From Arion vulgaris (Eukaryota; Mollusca; Gastropoda; Stylommatophora; Arionidae), in contig CM036759.1 of NCBI GenBank assembly GCA_020796225.1, positions 64,202,590-64,266,589 on the forward strand: a DNA stretch of 64,000 bases, read 5' to 3'. This document shows positions 9,691 through 20,654 of this stretch, one piece after another (position 1 is the first letter of the stretch; each line of letters begins with the position of its first letter). The translations under genes and the position numbers were made by a program. The notes below the pieces were generated by a model that saw nothing but the letters and a program-made list of their open reading frames with translations, made no database searches and was not told the DNA's origin.

Positions 9691-10295
9691 ACATACATGT
9701 GTAAATATATAAGTGGTAAACATATATATTGAGTAATGATAATGCAATAATGATTTGTATGAAGGTAATTCTTCCTTTGGCTATAAATACCCCACGTGAC
9801 ACTCTAAAGTAATTGCTATGTCAAGTTGTGACCTTTCTTGACTTAAGATCGGTGGCCGGGATGACCTGGAGCAGAAGTTATGTCGGGCCAGTAAAAGGTC
9901 GACCTGGGGTCACAAGGGTCGGTGACCTCCAGTCACCTGTCAGTGGCACTTAAGAGAGTCACCTTTGTGCTCGTTCGTTTTTTGAATATGGATGTGCGCC
10001 AATAAAAGAAGACGAATATTTTCACCCCAGGGGCCGGCCCGGGCCCTCGTTAAGTTGTCAAGAAGCGTAATTTTCAAAAGGAGTTGTCTCACGTTGGGAC
10101 GTCTCCTCAAAATTAATGCCAGATTAGTTTTTGACAATGATGGAGTTGTATCCATGGGCGTTTATATGAATTTTTCCATGGTGGGGTGTCAAATGGATTT
10201 TTTTTTTTATTATTGAGTAGTTTATTATGCAGAAATAGAGAAGCCCAGATTCACATGAAACTTCTTTTTTTTTTCTTTCTTTTCTCTAATCCTCT
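9691..10295. other. No recognisable feature
   Basis: Short open stretches exist on both strands at 9940-10216, but they have no domain, no codon pattern I can support, and stop at a T run at 10200. The GC-rich part at 10020-10050 is isolated. I assign no gene. Confidence 0.5.
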
Positions 10296-10299
10296 TTTG

Positions 10300-10453
10300 C
10301 CTTACATCGTCAGGATGAGAAGATATTTCTAGAATGAGCTTTTGTGTGCGCTTCATAAACAGTGTTTTTCGTCGCCTCTGTTATATCAGAGGTCCACATT
10401 GTGCATGGACTGCATTTTACTTTGTATCTGCTGTAGGGGAGTAACTTTGCTCT
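10300..10453 (-). mobile_element. LINE-N fragment
   Basis: Minus strand carries GGACCTCTGATATAACAGAG, ACACTGTTTATGAAG and GCACACAAAAGC, homologous to 925-970 on plus and 6565-6650 on minus. No frame survives. Confidence 0.6.
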
Positions 10454-10457
10454 TTAA

Positions 10458-10675
10458 CCCTTTAGCTGCTAAGGATGTTTATATACGTTTTTCCCATCAC
10501 TTCTAAAGACGCATTAACACGTCTGTTATTATCTCTCCTCTGTGGGCTAAAGACGTGTTAACACGTTATACATTGCTACTGTCACTGCTATAGGCGTACA
10601 TTCACGTTTGTGACCTAGAAGCAAAGAGTAGCTATTTTTAGCTCAGCCTTCAGAAAGCATGTAGCAGCAAAAGGG
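10458..10675. mobile_element. piggyBac-like MITE candidate
   Basis: Ends CCCTTTAGCTGCTA (10458-10471) and TAGCAGCAAAAGGG (10662-10675) are inverted repeats with one mismatch. TTAA precedes the left end (10454-10457). On the right TTAA lies a few bases away (10681-10684), so that target copy looks altered. The interior has a 14-bp palindrome ACGTGTTAACACGT at 10553-10566. No transposase. Confidence 0.6.
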
Positions 10676-10684
10676 TAGTCTTAA

Positions 10685-10815
10685 TTTGTTGTTTCTTGAT
10701 GAAGTTCAGTACTGATGATGTACACACTTTTTTCCTGATGTCTTCATTTCTAAACCGGTCTCGTCTTGTTACTCCAAGCATTTTTCGTAGACACGTCATC
10801 TCTATCGCATAAAAC
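10685..10815 (-). mobile_element. LINE-F-like C-terminal fragment
   Basis: Minus strand reads MTCLRKMLGVTRRDRFRNED, then IRKKVCTSSVLNFIKKQQIK. It aligns by eye with LINE-F at 7760-7850 and 25915-26040. 10816-11145 shows no clear feature. Confidence 0.75.
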
Positions 10816-11150
10816 CGTTTTATCAAAAAGCCATTTTGCAGAAAAGGAGGGAGGCGTCTATGGTTGTATCATAGTGACAAGCACGTCGGATTCTTCTCCT
10901 TCTTATTCATTCATACTTCGGCGTCAACTTGAATATTTGTAAAGAAAGTAGTGGACCATTGTCTTGTTCTCGATGGCTGACAAATGCTTGTCCTGCGATG
11001 GTACGCGAGACGACCATATCAATCTCCTAGCTCTCTGGACTGAACTCATCTTTGTCAAGGATATTCAGAAGCCGATTTGTCAGTGCCATAGTCACTTTTA
11101 TCACGAGTTACTCTTGTTTAGTTTTGTGTGCAGATGATGTTTAGTTTTTG
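10816..11150. other. No recognisable feature
   Basis: Mixed-composition DNA between a LINE fragment and the polypyrimidine array. I see no frame, repeat or RNA gene. Confidence 0.5.
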
Positions 11151-11204
11151 GTGATCATACATGTACTTAGTGGTAGTTTTTCTTGTCTTCTATTCTTGTA
11201 TTCT

Positions 11205-11815
11205 TCCTCCTGTCTTTCTTATATTTTTCCTTCCTTCTTCTCTTGCATCCTTCTCTACAGCCTTTCTCCTATCCTTCCTTCCTTCCTTCCTCCTTTCTGT
11301 TTGTCCTTCCTTCCTTCCTCCTTTCTGTTTGTCCTTTCTTCCTTCCTCCTTTCTGTTTGTCCTTTCTTCCTTCCTTCCTTCCTTCCTCCTTTCTGTTTGT
11401 CCTTCCTTCCTTCCTCCTTTCTGTTTGTCCTTTCTTCCTTCCTTCCTTCCTCCTTTCTGTTTGTCCTTTCGTCCTTCCTTCCTTCCTTCCTTCCTCCTTT
11501 CTGTTTGTCCTTCCTTCCTTCCTCCTTTCTGTTTGTCCTTCCTTCCTTCCTCCTTTCTGTTTGTCCTTCCTTCCTTCCTTCCTCCTTTCTGTTTGTCCTT
11601 CCTTCCTTCCTCCTTTCTGTTTGTCCTTTCTTCCTTCCTTCCTTCCTCCTTTCTGTTTGTCCTTTCTTCCTTCCTTCCTCCTTTCTGTGTGTCCTTCCTT
11701 CCTTCCTCCTTTCTGTTTGTCCTTTCTTCCTTCATTCCCCCGTCTCTTTCTTCCTTCCCTCCTCCCTTTTTCCTCCTTTCCTTTCTCCTTTCTTCCTTCT
11801 TCCTTTTCTTGCATT
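11205..11815. repeat. Polypyrimidine array (24-36 bp units)
   Basis: Units combine CTTCC runs with CTCCTTTCTGTTTGTC, about 17 copies from 11275, edged by degenerate C/T-rich DNA. Nearly all bases of one strand are pyrimidines, so triplex structures are possible. All three plus frames and two minus frames stay open for 180-230 codons as a composition effect. Confidence 0.92.
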
Positions 11816-11884
11816 ACATTTAACAAATGATGCTTTTATTGAGTAGAAACAAAAACACTCAAAAATTCTTTATTGCCTGTAATA

Positions 11885-12085
11885 CCTTTTTTAGGGCGCT
11901 GTTGGACAGAGGGGCATGGGTCTGAGGGATTTAATGGCCCCATGGTTAGTGCATTCGCCGCGATACTGTTCAGGTTATGATGTTTTCTTTATGCCCCCGA
12001 CAGAACAGTAAACTTATTAGCCTCACCGTGGATTGAACCAGGGTATCCCGCATGGGAGCCACGCTCTAACTCATTCAGCTAGAAA
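11885..12085 (-). mobile_element. SINE-G, minus
   Basis: The minus strand begins TAGCTGAATGAGTTAGAGCG (A-box-like), then CTGGTTCAATCCACGG (B-box-like), and continues through GGGCATAAAG and CTGAACAG with cognates at 41585-41794 and 48583-48795. Its head borders the next array directly. Confidence 0.8.
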
Positions 12086-13020
12086 CATTTTATAAATGAT
12101 GTCTCCCGGTAGAAGGATGTTATAAATGATGTACCGCTAGAAGGATGTTATAAATGATGTCTCTCAGCTAGAAACAATTTATAAATGATGTCTCCCGCTA
12201 GAAGGATGTTATAAATGATGTACCGGTAGTAGGATGTTATAAATGATGTCTTGGTAGAAGGATGTTATAAATGATGTACCGCTAGAAGGATGTTATAAAT
12301 GATGTACCGCTAGAAGGATGTTATAAATGATGTCTCTCGGTAGTAGGATGCTATAAATGATGTCTCGGTAGAAGGATGTTATAAATAATGTCTCTCGGTA
12401 GAAAGATGTTATAAATAATGTCTCTCGGTAGAAAGATGTTATAAATGATGTCTCTCGGTAGTAGGATGCTATAAATAATGTCTCTCGGTAGAAGGATGTT
12501 ATAAATAATGTCTCTCGGTAGAAAGATGTTATATATGATGTCTCGGTAGAAAGATGTTATATATGATGTCTCGGTAGAAGGATGTTATAAATGATGTACC
12601 GCTAGAAGGATGTTATAAATGATGTCTCTCGGTAGTAGGATGCTATAAATGATGTCTCTCGGTAGAAAGATGTTATAAATAATGTCTCTCGGTAGAAAGA
12701 TGTTATAAATAATGTCTCTCGGTAGAAAGATGTTATAAATAATGTCTCTCGGTAGAAAGATGGTATATATGATGTCTTGGTAGAAAGATGTTATAAATAA
12801 TGTCTCTCGGTAGAAAGATGTTGTAAATGATGTCTCGGTAGAAGGATGTTATAAATGATGTACCGCTAGAAGGATGCTATAAATGATGTCTCTCGGTAGT
12901 AGGATGCTATAAATAATGTCTCTCGGTAGAAAGATGTTATAAATGATGTCTCGGTAGAAAGATGTTATAAATGATGTATCGGTCGAAACATGTTGTAAAT
13001 GATGTATCGGTCTGAAAGTT
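12080..13020. repeat. 26-30 bp array at the SINE-G head
   Basis: More than 30 units of GGTAGAAAGATGTTATAAAT plus GATGTCTCTC, with shorter GATGTACC and GATGTC variants. The first unit starts in the SINE-G terminus (CAGCTAGAAAC). Variants are mixed without long blocks. Confidence 0.92.
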
Positions 13021-13139
13021 GTTGATATTGCATTCTTGATGTAAATTGTGAGATAACTTGAGGCTATTGGCTGACAAGACGATTAAAGAGATGAAAGACA
13101 TGAGAAAAACATTGCACTTGTAAGTAGCCACAACTTTCA

Positions 13140-13345
13140 ACTAATACTCATTAAAAAATACATCAATTAAAACATAAAACTCCTCCAAATATCTTCACCA
13201 TCTTCAAAATTACATCGGGACACTCGCCGGTGCTACGGAGTTCGTGCGCTCCTGCTGACATCTTGTGTAAGAAAGAGATTGGAGCACACATGGTTACTCA
13301 CGGAAGTGCAATTATGATGGTCCTATCAATAAATCAACTACTGAT
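13140..13345 (+). mobile_element. SINE-A 3' half
   Basis: ATCTTCACCATCTTCAAAAT, CGGTGCTACGGAGTTCGTGC, GTGTAAGAAAGAGATTGGAG and GGTCCTATCAATAAATC. It is 5' truncated, and the tail passes into the trinucleotide tract. Confidence 0.88.
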
Positions 13346-13965
13346 ATTACTAATACTATTATTATTATTACTACTATTACTACTGCTATTACTACTACTA
13401 CTACTACTACTATTACTACTATTGCTACTGCTATTACTACTACTACTGCTATTATTACTACTACTACTACTACTACCATTACTACTACTACTACTATTAC
13501 TACTATTGCTACTGCTATTACTACTACTACTGCTATTATTACTACTACTACTACTATTACTACTACTATTACTACTGCATTACTACTCTACTACTACTAC
13601 TATATTCTACTACTGCTATCTACTGCTATTACTCACTACTACTGCTATTATTTCTACTACCTACTACTACTTATTATACTACTACTACTATTACTACTAT
13701 TGCTACTGCTATTACTACTACTACTACTATATTCTACTACTACTACTACTACTATTACTACTGCATACTACTTACACTACTACTATTCTACTCTACTCTA
13801 CTACTACTGCTACTACTACTACTACTACTACTGCTATTACTACTACTACTACTACTGCTACTCTACTACTACTACTACTACTACTACTGCTACTCTACTA
13901 CTACTACTACCACTGCTACTACTGCTACTACTACTACTACTACTACTACGTCTACGACTAATACT
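13340..13965. repeat. TAC/TAT/TGC trinucleotide tract
   Basis: About 600 bp of CTA/TTA/CTG triplets grown from the SINE-A tail. It reads as poly-Leu, poly-Tyr or poly-Thr depending on frame, with frame changes where triplets lost a base. 13966-14195 is T/C-rich with no supported gene. Confidence 0.92.
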
Positions 13966-14194
13966 GAATGCTCTATGAATTGACCACCGCCCTCCTGTTC
14001 TCAAGTTCAGCTTCTTCTAATACAGTCTCACCCCTTCATTTTATCCCTGACACCTGGGATCAAGTCGGGAAACAAATTCATAATACTGTTCAACAACTAA
14101 CTACTCTCCCTACTACCATCTCAACTTCAAGCACTTCATCTGTCTACGCCGCCACAGCTCACACCGACATCACGCTGTGATTGATGATATCTAT

Positions 14195-15670
14195 AGTTTG
14201 ACCGGGCATCAACCTCGTCATCATCAGCTGCGTACCGTGTACACCACCAGCAACAACCTCGCCATCATCAGCTGCGTACCGTGTACACCACCAGCAACAA
14301 CCTCGCCATCATCGGCTGCGTACCGTGTACACCACCAGCAACAACCTCAACATCATCAGCTGCGTACCGTGTACACCACCAGCAACACCCTCGCCATCAT
14401 CAGCTGCGTACCGTGTACATCATCAGCTGCGTACCGTGTACACCACCAGCAACAACCTCGCCATCATCAGCTGTGTACCGTGTACACCACCAGCAACAAC
14501 CTGGACATCATCAGCTGCGTACCGTGTACACCACCAGCAACAACCTCGCCATCATCAGCTGCGTACCGTGTACATCATCAGCTGTGTACCGTGTACACCA
14601 ACAGCAAGAACCTCGTCATCATCAGCTGCGTACCGTGTACACAACCAGCAACAACCTGGACATCATCAGCTGTGTACCGTGTACACCACCAGCAACAACC
14701 TCGACATCATCAGCTGTGTACCGTGTACACCACCAGCAACAACCTCGCCATCATCAGCTGTGTACCGTGTACACCACCAGCAACAACCTCAACATCATCA
14801 GCTGCGTACCGTGTACACCACCAGCAACACCCTCGCCATCATCAGCTGCGTACCGTGTACATCATCAGCTGCGTACCGTGTACACCACCAGCAACAACCT
14901 CGCCATCATCAGCTGTGTACCGTGTACACCACCAGCAACAACCTGGACATCATCAGCTGCGTACCGTGTACACCACCAGCAACAACCTCGCCATCATCAG
15001 CTGCGTACCGTGTACATCATCAGCTGTGTACCGTGTACACCAACAGCAAGAACCTCGTCATCATCAGCTGCGTACCGTGTACACAACCAGCAACAACCTG
15101 GACATCATCAGCTGTGTACCGTGTACACCACCAGCAACAACCTCGCCATCATCAGCTGTGTACCGTGTACACCACCAGCAACAACCTGGACATCATCAGC
15201 TGCGTACCGTGTACACCACCAGCAACAACCTCGCCATCATCAGCTGCGTACCGTGTACATCATCAGCTGTGTACCGTGTACACCAACAGCAAGAACCTCG
15301 TCATCATCAGCTGTGTACCGTGTACACCAACAGCAAGAACCTCGTCATCATCAGCTGCGTACCGTGTACACCACCAGCAACAACCTGGACATCATCAGCT
15401 GTGTACCGTGTACACCAACAGCAACAACCTCGCCATCATCAGCTGCGTACCGTGTACATCAACAGCAACAACCTCGCCATCATCAGCTGCGTACCGTGTA
15501 CACCACCAGCAACAACCTCGCCATCATCAGCTGCGTACCGTGTACATCAACAGCAACAACCTCGCCATCATCAGCTGCGTACCGTGTACACCACCAGCAA
15601 CAACCTCGACATCATCAGCTGCGTACCGTGTACACCACCAGCAACAACCTCGCCATCATCAGCTGCGTAC
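14195..15670. repeat. 44-bp array with higher-order blocks
   Basis: About 33 units of CATCATCAGCTGCGTACCGT, GTACACCACCAGCAACAACC and TCGC, with half-units of 22 bp. Blocks of about 0.44 kb recur (for example from 14343 and from 14785). 44 is not divisible by three, yet all three plus frames are stop-free for 460-515 codons. It ends directly at a SINE-B. Confidence 0.93.
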
Positions 15671-15925
15671 CTTCTTCTTCTTCAAACGCTCCATATCGAC
15701 CACTTGTTAAACCACTCTTTGTGACTTGTATGTGATCCGAGTTTAAGAGCGATTGTACGTTGTGACACTTATACGTCTACAAGTAGGCCAGCACATCCGA
15801 TTTCTGTGACGTTTTTATTTACTAGGATAGTTTCCCCTAGGCCCCTACCTTAGTCCTTTCCTGCCTTGTAGGTCGCAGTGTTACTATTCTTTGATCCCCT
15901 TGCTAGCTCCGCAACACACGGACGT
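15668..15925 (-). mobile_element. SINE-B, minus
   Basis: TTCTTCTTCTTCAAACGCTC tail, CGATTGTACGTTGTG, CAAGTAGGCCAGCACATCCG, GTCGCAGTGTTACTATTCTT, ending CAACACACGGACG. The central core is shortened. It abuts the 44-bp array at its 3' end. Confidence 0.88.
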
Positions 15926-16015
15926 GACAATAGTAGTCGATAAATTATCAGACATGATTAGTCGATCAATTATAAGAAACATTTTGATACAACAGAGTGC
16001 TTCAAATATTTTTTC

Positions 16016-16061
<46 letters not shown>

Positions 16062-16300
16062 AAGACCATCATCATTGCACTTCGGTGAATAACCATGTGT
16101 AATCCGATCTCTTTCTTACACAGTGAGATCTCAGCGGCATTCCACGAGCTCTGTGGCATCGGCGAGCATTCCCGATGTAATTTTTTCAAGATTGTAACAT
16201 TTATGCAAACATTTTATTTACGTCCTAGTAAATGAATTTTTATCGGGGAGCGGCTTTGCAGCCTACTCTTGTTAATGGTCAACTTTCCATTTGGTTTTTT
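16016..16300 (-). mobile_element. SINE-A, minus
   Basis: Tail of about ten GATT units (16016-16058), then GACCATCATCATTGCACTTC, GATCTCTTTCTTACACAG and AGCGGCTTTGCAGCC. Truncated before the head. Confidence 0.88.
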
Positions 16301-16349
16301 TACCTACTCAACGTGAAATATTCTTCTTTGCCGACAAAAAAGTTAAGTG

Positions 16350-16580
16350 CATATTCTTTACAGGACTTTGCGAATCAAATGCTATTTGTGATTTTTCTAG
16401 GCATTATTACGCTCAGTAATTTGCCATTGCTTTCTGAACGGGTGGTACCATCGTGTTTGGTAAAAATCCACGCGAAACAATTTGCAATCAAACTGACCGC
16501 AGCGAGATTCGAACTCAGAACGTCGGAGTTAATAGACCGAGTCACTATCCCTAAGTCACAGACGCCACTCTTTGCCCACA
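16350..16580 (-). mobile_element. SINE-D, minus, divergent
   Basis: Minus strand: GCGTCTGTGACTTAGGGATA (A-box-like), TGAGTTCGAATCTCGC (B-box), then GTTCAGAAAGCAATGGCAAA and ATGCCTAGAAAA as in the other SINE-D copies. Confidence 0.8.
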
Positions 16581-16639
16581 GGTTACATCAAATTGTCTTC
16601 AGCGACAAAAAGCATCTCGTGGTAAGTCACAAAAGTCAA

Positions 16640-17060
16640 ATACAAATACAATTTAGAACTTTGTCAACGGATGTCTTCGGCGTATTCTCAGACTGAGATG
16701 GAATGATAGAGTTGGATTCTCAGACTGAGATGGAATGATAGAGTTGCAAACACAGACATGTGGGATCAGAACAGGACAAGAACACATGTTGACCCAGGTT
16801 AAGAGAATAAAATGGTGATGGGTCAGCCATACTCTACTGAAGACACAGTTGAGTGTCACTAGACAAGCACTTGAGTGGAACCCGCAAGGAAAACAGGAAA
16901 GATGGCATCCTAAACAGACCTGGAGACGAAGTCTTCTTGAGGAACTGAAGAGTACTCGACTATCCTGGGAGACCATAAAGAAAACAGCCAGAGACCGAGA
17001 GAAGTGTCGAACAACTGTTGATGCCCTATGCTCCACGGGAAGCGGAGAGGAATAAGTCAA
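16640..17060 (+). mobile_element. LINE-R 3' end
   Basis: Plus strand encodes CLRRILRLRWNDRV, then RQALEWNPQGKQE, TWRRSLLEELK and TARDREK, ending DALCST. This matches the C-terminus of the LINE-R at 17274-18902 with frame breaks. A 32-34 bp piece (TCAGACTGAGATGGAATGAT and neighbours) is duplicated at about 16688-16747. Confidence 0.85.
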
Positions 17061-17069
17061 GTAAGTCAC

Positions 17070-17162
17070 ATGTGGAACGTCGAGTGTGAAATTAAACCCA
17101 CAACCCTCTTATGCCCGAGTCAACAGGCGAACACTTAAGCATTACTCTAACCGGTCTCAAAC
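17070..17162 (-). mobile_element. SINE-J head, minus
   Basis: Minus strand: CGGTTAGAGTAATGCTTAAG (A-box-like) and GTGGGTTTAATTTCACACTC (B-box-like), then CGACGTTCC. It is closely related to 49528-49612. Only the tRNA-like part is present. Confidence 0.6.
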
Positions 17163-17273
17163 TTAATGGGAAAACAACCACTAATGTGGGGTTTCTAAAG
17201 TTGTTATTCTACAAGACTTGAACGTTGACGAATTGTCAAACTTAATGGGAAAACAACCACTAATGTGAGGTTT
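17157..17273. repeat. 79-bp satellite, left part
   Basis: About one and a half units with GTTGTTATTCTACAAGACTT and GAATTGTCAAACTTAATGG. It was split from the main array by the LINE-R insertion; AATGTGAGGTTT at 17262-17273 is the left target copy. Confidence 0.92.
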
Positions 17274-18882
17274 AATGGAAAGATGGATGGAATACTTCAA
17301 GGAACTCCTGAACAGACCAGCACCTACAAACCCCCAGATATCCAACCGGCAGAAATTGACTTGGACATCAACTGTGAGAAACCATCCAAGGAGGAGATTA
17401 GTAAAGCCATTAAACTTTTAAAAGATGGAAAAGCGGCCGGTCCAGATGGTATTCCAGCAGAGGCGGTTAAAGCCAACATAAACACATCCACAGAAATACT
17501 GTATAAATTATTTAGCAGAATCTGGGAGACCGAAGAAATACCAGCAAACTGGAGAGAAGGATACCTGGTGAAGCTACCAAAGAAGGGGACCTTCAGAAGT
17601 GTGAAAACTATAGGGGAATAATGCTGTTGTCAGTACCTGGGAAAATACTAAGCAGAGTCATCCTGGAGAGACTGAGAGATGCCATCGATATAAAGCTAAG
17701 AGATGAACAGGCAGGCTTCCGACCAAATAGATCCTGTGCTGACCAGATAGCCACATTACGTATAATAATAGAGCAAAGTATTGAATGGAAATCCCCACTT
17801 TATATCGGATTTGTTGATTATGAGAAGGCTTTTGACAGTATTGATAGAGAAACCCTTTGGAAATTAATGAGGCATTATGGAATCCCACAGAAAATTATTA
17901 ACCTAATAAAAGCAACATATACAGATATGAAATGTAGAGTTCTTCATGAAGGTAAACTAACAGATACTTTCGGAATAGAAACAGGAGTGCGTCAGGGATG
18001 TCTTCTATCACCTTTGTTGTTCTTACTGACAATAGACTGGATTATGAAGACCACAGTAACTAACACCAGAAATGGAATCCAATGGACTCTGACAGAGCAA
18101 CTAGATGATCTGGACTTCGCTGATGATATAGCCCTTCTGTCACATACACGAAATCAGATGCAGGATAAGCTTAACACATTGAATCAAAGGTCCCAGCAAC
18201 TAGGGCTGAACATTCATAAGGGAAAGACAAAGATATTGAGAATTAACCAAGCAAACGACAACTCGATCTCCTGGGAAATCCACTTCAAGAGGTAGAATCA
18301 TACACATATTTGGGCAGCAACGTAGACAAAGAGGGTGGAACAGACAGAGATGTTAAAATAAGAATACAGAAGGCAAGAGGAGCTTTCATTGCACTGGGAA
18401 ACATTTGGAAGTCCAAAGAAATCAAATCTAGAACAAAATTCGGATATTTAACTCTAATGTTAAAGCAGTTCTACTGTATGGGTCAGAAACATGGAGAACA
18501 ACTAAAACAATAGCGCATAAATTGCAAACATTCATCAACTGGTGTCTGCGCAGAATAGAGGGAATAAGATGGTATGATAGGGTCACAAATGAGGAACTTA
18601 TGGAGAGAACAAGACAGATTCCAGTGAACGAACAGGTTAAAAAGACGCTGGCGCTGGATAGGACACACTTTGCGAAAACCGGAGGAAAATATAACAAGAA
18701 GGGTCCTTGCCTGGAACCCGCAGGGACAGCGAAAGAAGGAGAGGCCGAGAAATACATGGAGACGAGATTTGGAGGCGGAGATCAACAATATAAAGAAGAG
18801 CTGGAGGGAGCTGCAGGAGATAGCTAGAGATAGGAAGACTTGGCATGAGTTGGTTGAGGGCCTATGCCCCAACCCGGGGTAA
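17274..18882 (+). pseudogene. LINE-R ORF2 remnant (reverse transcriptase and C-terminal part)
   Basis: Polymerase motifs are visible in order: finger region DGKAAGPDGIPAEAVK (about 17430), LLSVPGKILSRVIL, QAGFRPNRSC, motif A VDYEKAFDS (about 17810), motif B RQGCLLSPLLF (about 17990) and motif C DFADDIALL with the catalytic DD (about 18115). Then come GLNIHKGKTK, TYLGSNVDK, LLYGSETWRTT and the C-terminal tail from WNPQGQR to GLCPNPG. Five frame changes break it, near 17331, 17585, 18275, 18435 and 18640, mostly at homopolymer runs. It cannot make an intact enzyme. Confidence 0.93.
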
Positions 18883-18902
18883 AAAGGCAAAGAGAGAGAG
18901 AG
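17274..18902 (+). mobile_element. LINE-R, 5'-truncated non-LTR retrotransposon
   Basis: It inserted into a 79-bp satellite unit: the 12-bp AATGTGAGGTTT is found at 17262-17273 and 18903-18914. The 5' end lies at the start of the reverse transcriptase domain, so the endonuclease is missing. The 3' end is AAAGAGAGAGAGAG. The protein resembles RTE-type 'endonuclease-reverse transcriptase' elements common in animals; clade assignment is my inference. Other tails of this family lie near 16.9, 36.6, 52.5, 54.7 and 57.4 kb. Confidence 0.93.
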
Positions 18903-19985
18903 AATGTGAGGTTTTCTAAAGTTGTTATTCTACAAGACTTGAACGTTGACGAATTGTCAAACTTAATGGGAAACAACCACTAATGTGAGGTTTTCTAAAG
19001 TTGTTATTCTACAAGACTTGAACGTTGACGAATTGTCAAACTTAATGGTAAACAACCACTAATGTGAGGTTTTCTAAAGTTGTTATTCTACAAGACTTGA
19101 ACGTTGACGAATTGTCAAACTTAATGGAAAACAACCACTAATGTGAGGTTTTCTAAAGTTGTTATTCTACAAGACTTGAACGTTGACGAATTGTCAAACT
19201 TAATGGGAAAACAACCACTAATGTGAGGTTTTCTAAAGTTGTTATTCTACAAGACTTGAACGTTGACGAATTGTCAAACGTAATGGGAAACAACCACTAA
19301 TGTGAGGTTTTCTAAAGTTGTTATTCTACAAGACTTGAACGTTTATGAATTGTCAAACTTAATGGTAAACAACCACTAATGTGAGGGTTTTCTAAAGTTG
19401 TTATTCTACAAGACTTGAACGTTGACGAATTGTCAAACTTAATGGTAAACAACCACTAATGTGAGGTTTTCTAAAGTTGTTATTCTACAAGACTTGAACG
19501 TTGACGAATTGTCAAACTTAATGGAAAACAACCACTAATGTGAGGGTTTTCTAAAGTTGTTATTCTACAAGACTTGAACGTTGACGAATTGTCAAACTTA
19601 ATGGAAAACAACCACTAATGTGAGGTTTTCTAAAGTTGTTATTCTACAAGACTTGAACGTTGACGAATTGTCAAACTTAATGGAAAACAACCACTAATGT
19701 GAGGGTTTTCTAAAGTTGTTATTCTACAAGACTTGAACGTTGACGAATTGTCAAACTTAATGGAAAACAACCACTAATGTGAGGGTTTTCTAAAGTTGTT
19801 ATTCTACAAGACATGAACGTTGACGAATTGTCAAACTTAATGGGAAACAACCACTAATGTGAGGGTTTTCTAAAGTTGTTATTCTACAAGACTTGAACGT
19901 TGACGAATTGTCAAACTTAATGGGAAACAACCACTAATGTGAGGTTTTCTAAAGTTGTTATTCTACAAGACTTGAACGTTGATGA
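18903..19985. repeat. 79-bp satellite, main part
   Basis: About 13.7 highly similar units; most differences are one-base changes in the G/A run TTAATGG(G/A)AAACAACC and GAGG(G)TTTTC. The unit shows no SINE or LINE motif that I can see. It is older than the LINE-R insertion. Confidence 0.95.
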
Positions 19986-20420
19986 ATATTGCCTCATAAA
20001 CAATATCCTGTCTTGGAGACGGCAGAAATAATGTCACATTAAACGGCATAGTCGGCTTAGAGGGCGCAATAATGGAGGTCTTGGTTCCTGGAAGGCAAGC
20101 CAGGGGAGGATCAAGTGTGAGGAATGTGGAGGGGGAACCTTCAAATAAACAGATCCATCTTTAGTCATCCATTCTATTTGGATCCATGATTTAGTTTGTT
20201 TAGTATTCCTCGTGTGTGTATGTGCTGTATATGTCCTTTAGTTTGTTTAGTATTCCTTGTGTGTGTGCTGTATATGTCCTTAAAAAAGACTTATAGTCGA
20301 AACGTAGGATTTTCTTAGTTTAATGATTTGATTATATATTTTGCGTGCTTATGTGATACCATACAAACGTGTCTTTGTCCTAAAACACCGATTTATTAAG
20401 TATCACCTCAGCTACAACTC
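19986..20420 (+). other. Possible Penelope/retrozyme-like terminal fragment
   Basis: At 20271-20313, TCCTTAAAAAAGACTTATAG followed by TCGAAACGTAGGA has the layout of a degenerate hammerhead ribozyme: GACT/AGTC stem II, GAAAC core and closing TCCT/AGGA. The CTGANGA core is degraded. A 45-bp segment (TTAGTTTGTTTAGTATTCC to GTATATGTCCTT) is repeated just upstream. The rest is unassigned. Confidence 0.35.
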
Positions 20421-20650
20421 AGATGTCTAGGTTTCCATACATCGTCCCATTTTTATTGGTGATGTTCACATGAGGATTAGGAGAAAGTCATGATCACGGC
20501 CAATGTAGTTGAAGACCGATTAGCACAGTTGGGAAATCGGAAATTCCCGTTAGATTGGCTTACTTTGACCTTGTCCTCGCCCCTCTCCTCTATCTCCTCT
20601 TCTATTAACACAAATCCGTTCATCTCAGTTCAAAAATCAGATTAAACACT
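20421..20650. other. No recognisable feature
   Basis: Ordinary mixed sequence between the hammerhead-like fragment and a divergent SINE-A. No frame or repeat is supported. Confidence 0.5.
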
Positions 20651-20654
20651 AAAG

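Noticed and set aside
9940..10216. Small genes on either strand
   Set aside because: Overlapping open stretches of 71-74 codons, without domain or codon bias, are expected by chance.
13340..13965. Poly-leucine transmembrane or signal protein
   Set aside because: Trinucleotide tract grown from a SINE-A tail; frame changes within it alter the product completely.
17274..18902. LTR retrotransposon or retrovirus
   Set aside because: No LTRs, protease, integrase or primer-binding site; motifs and a 12-bp duplication with a microsatellite-like end are those of a non-LTR element.
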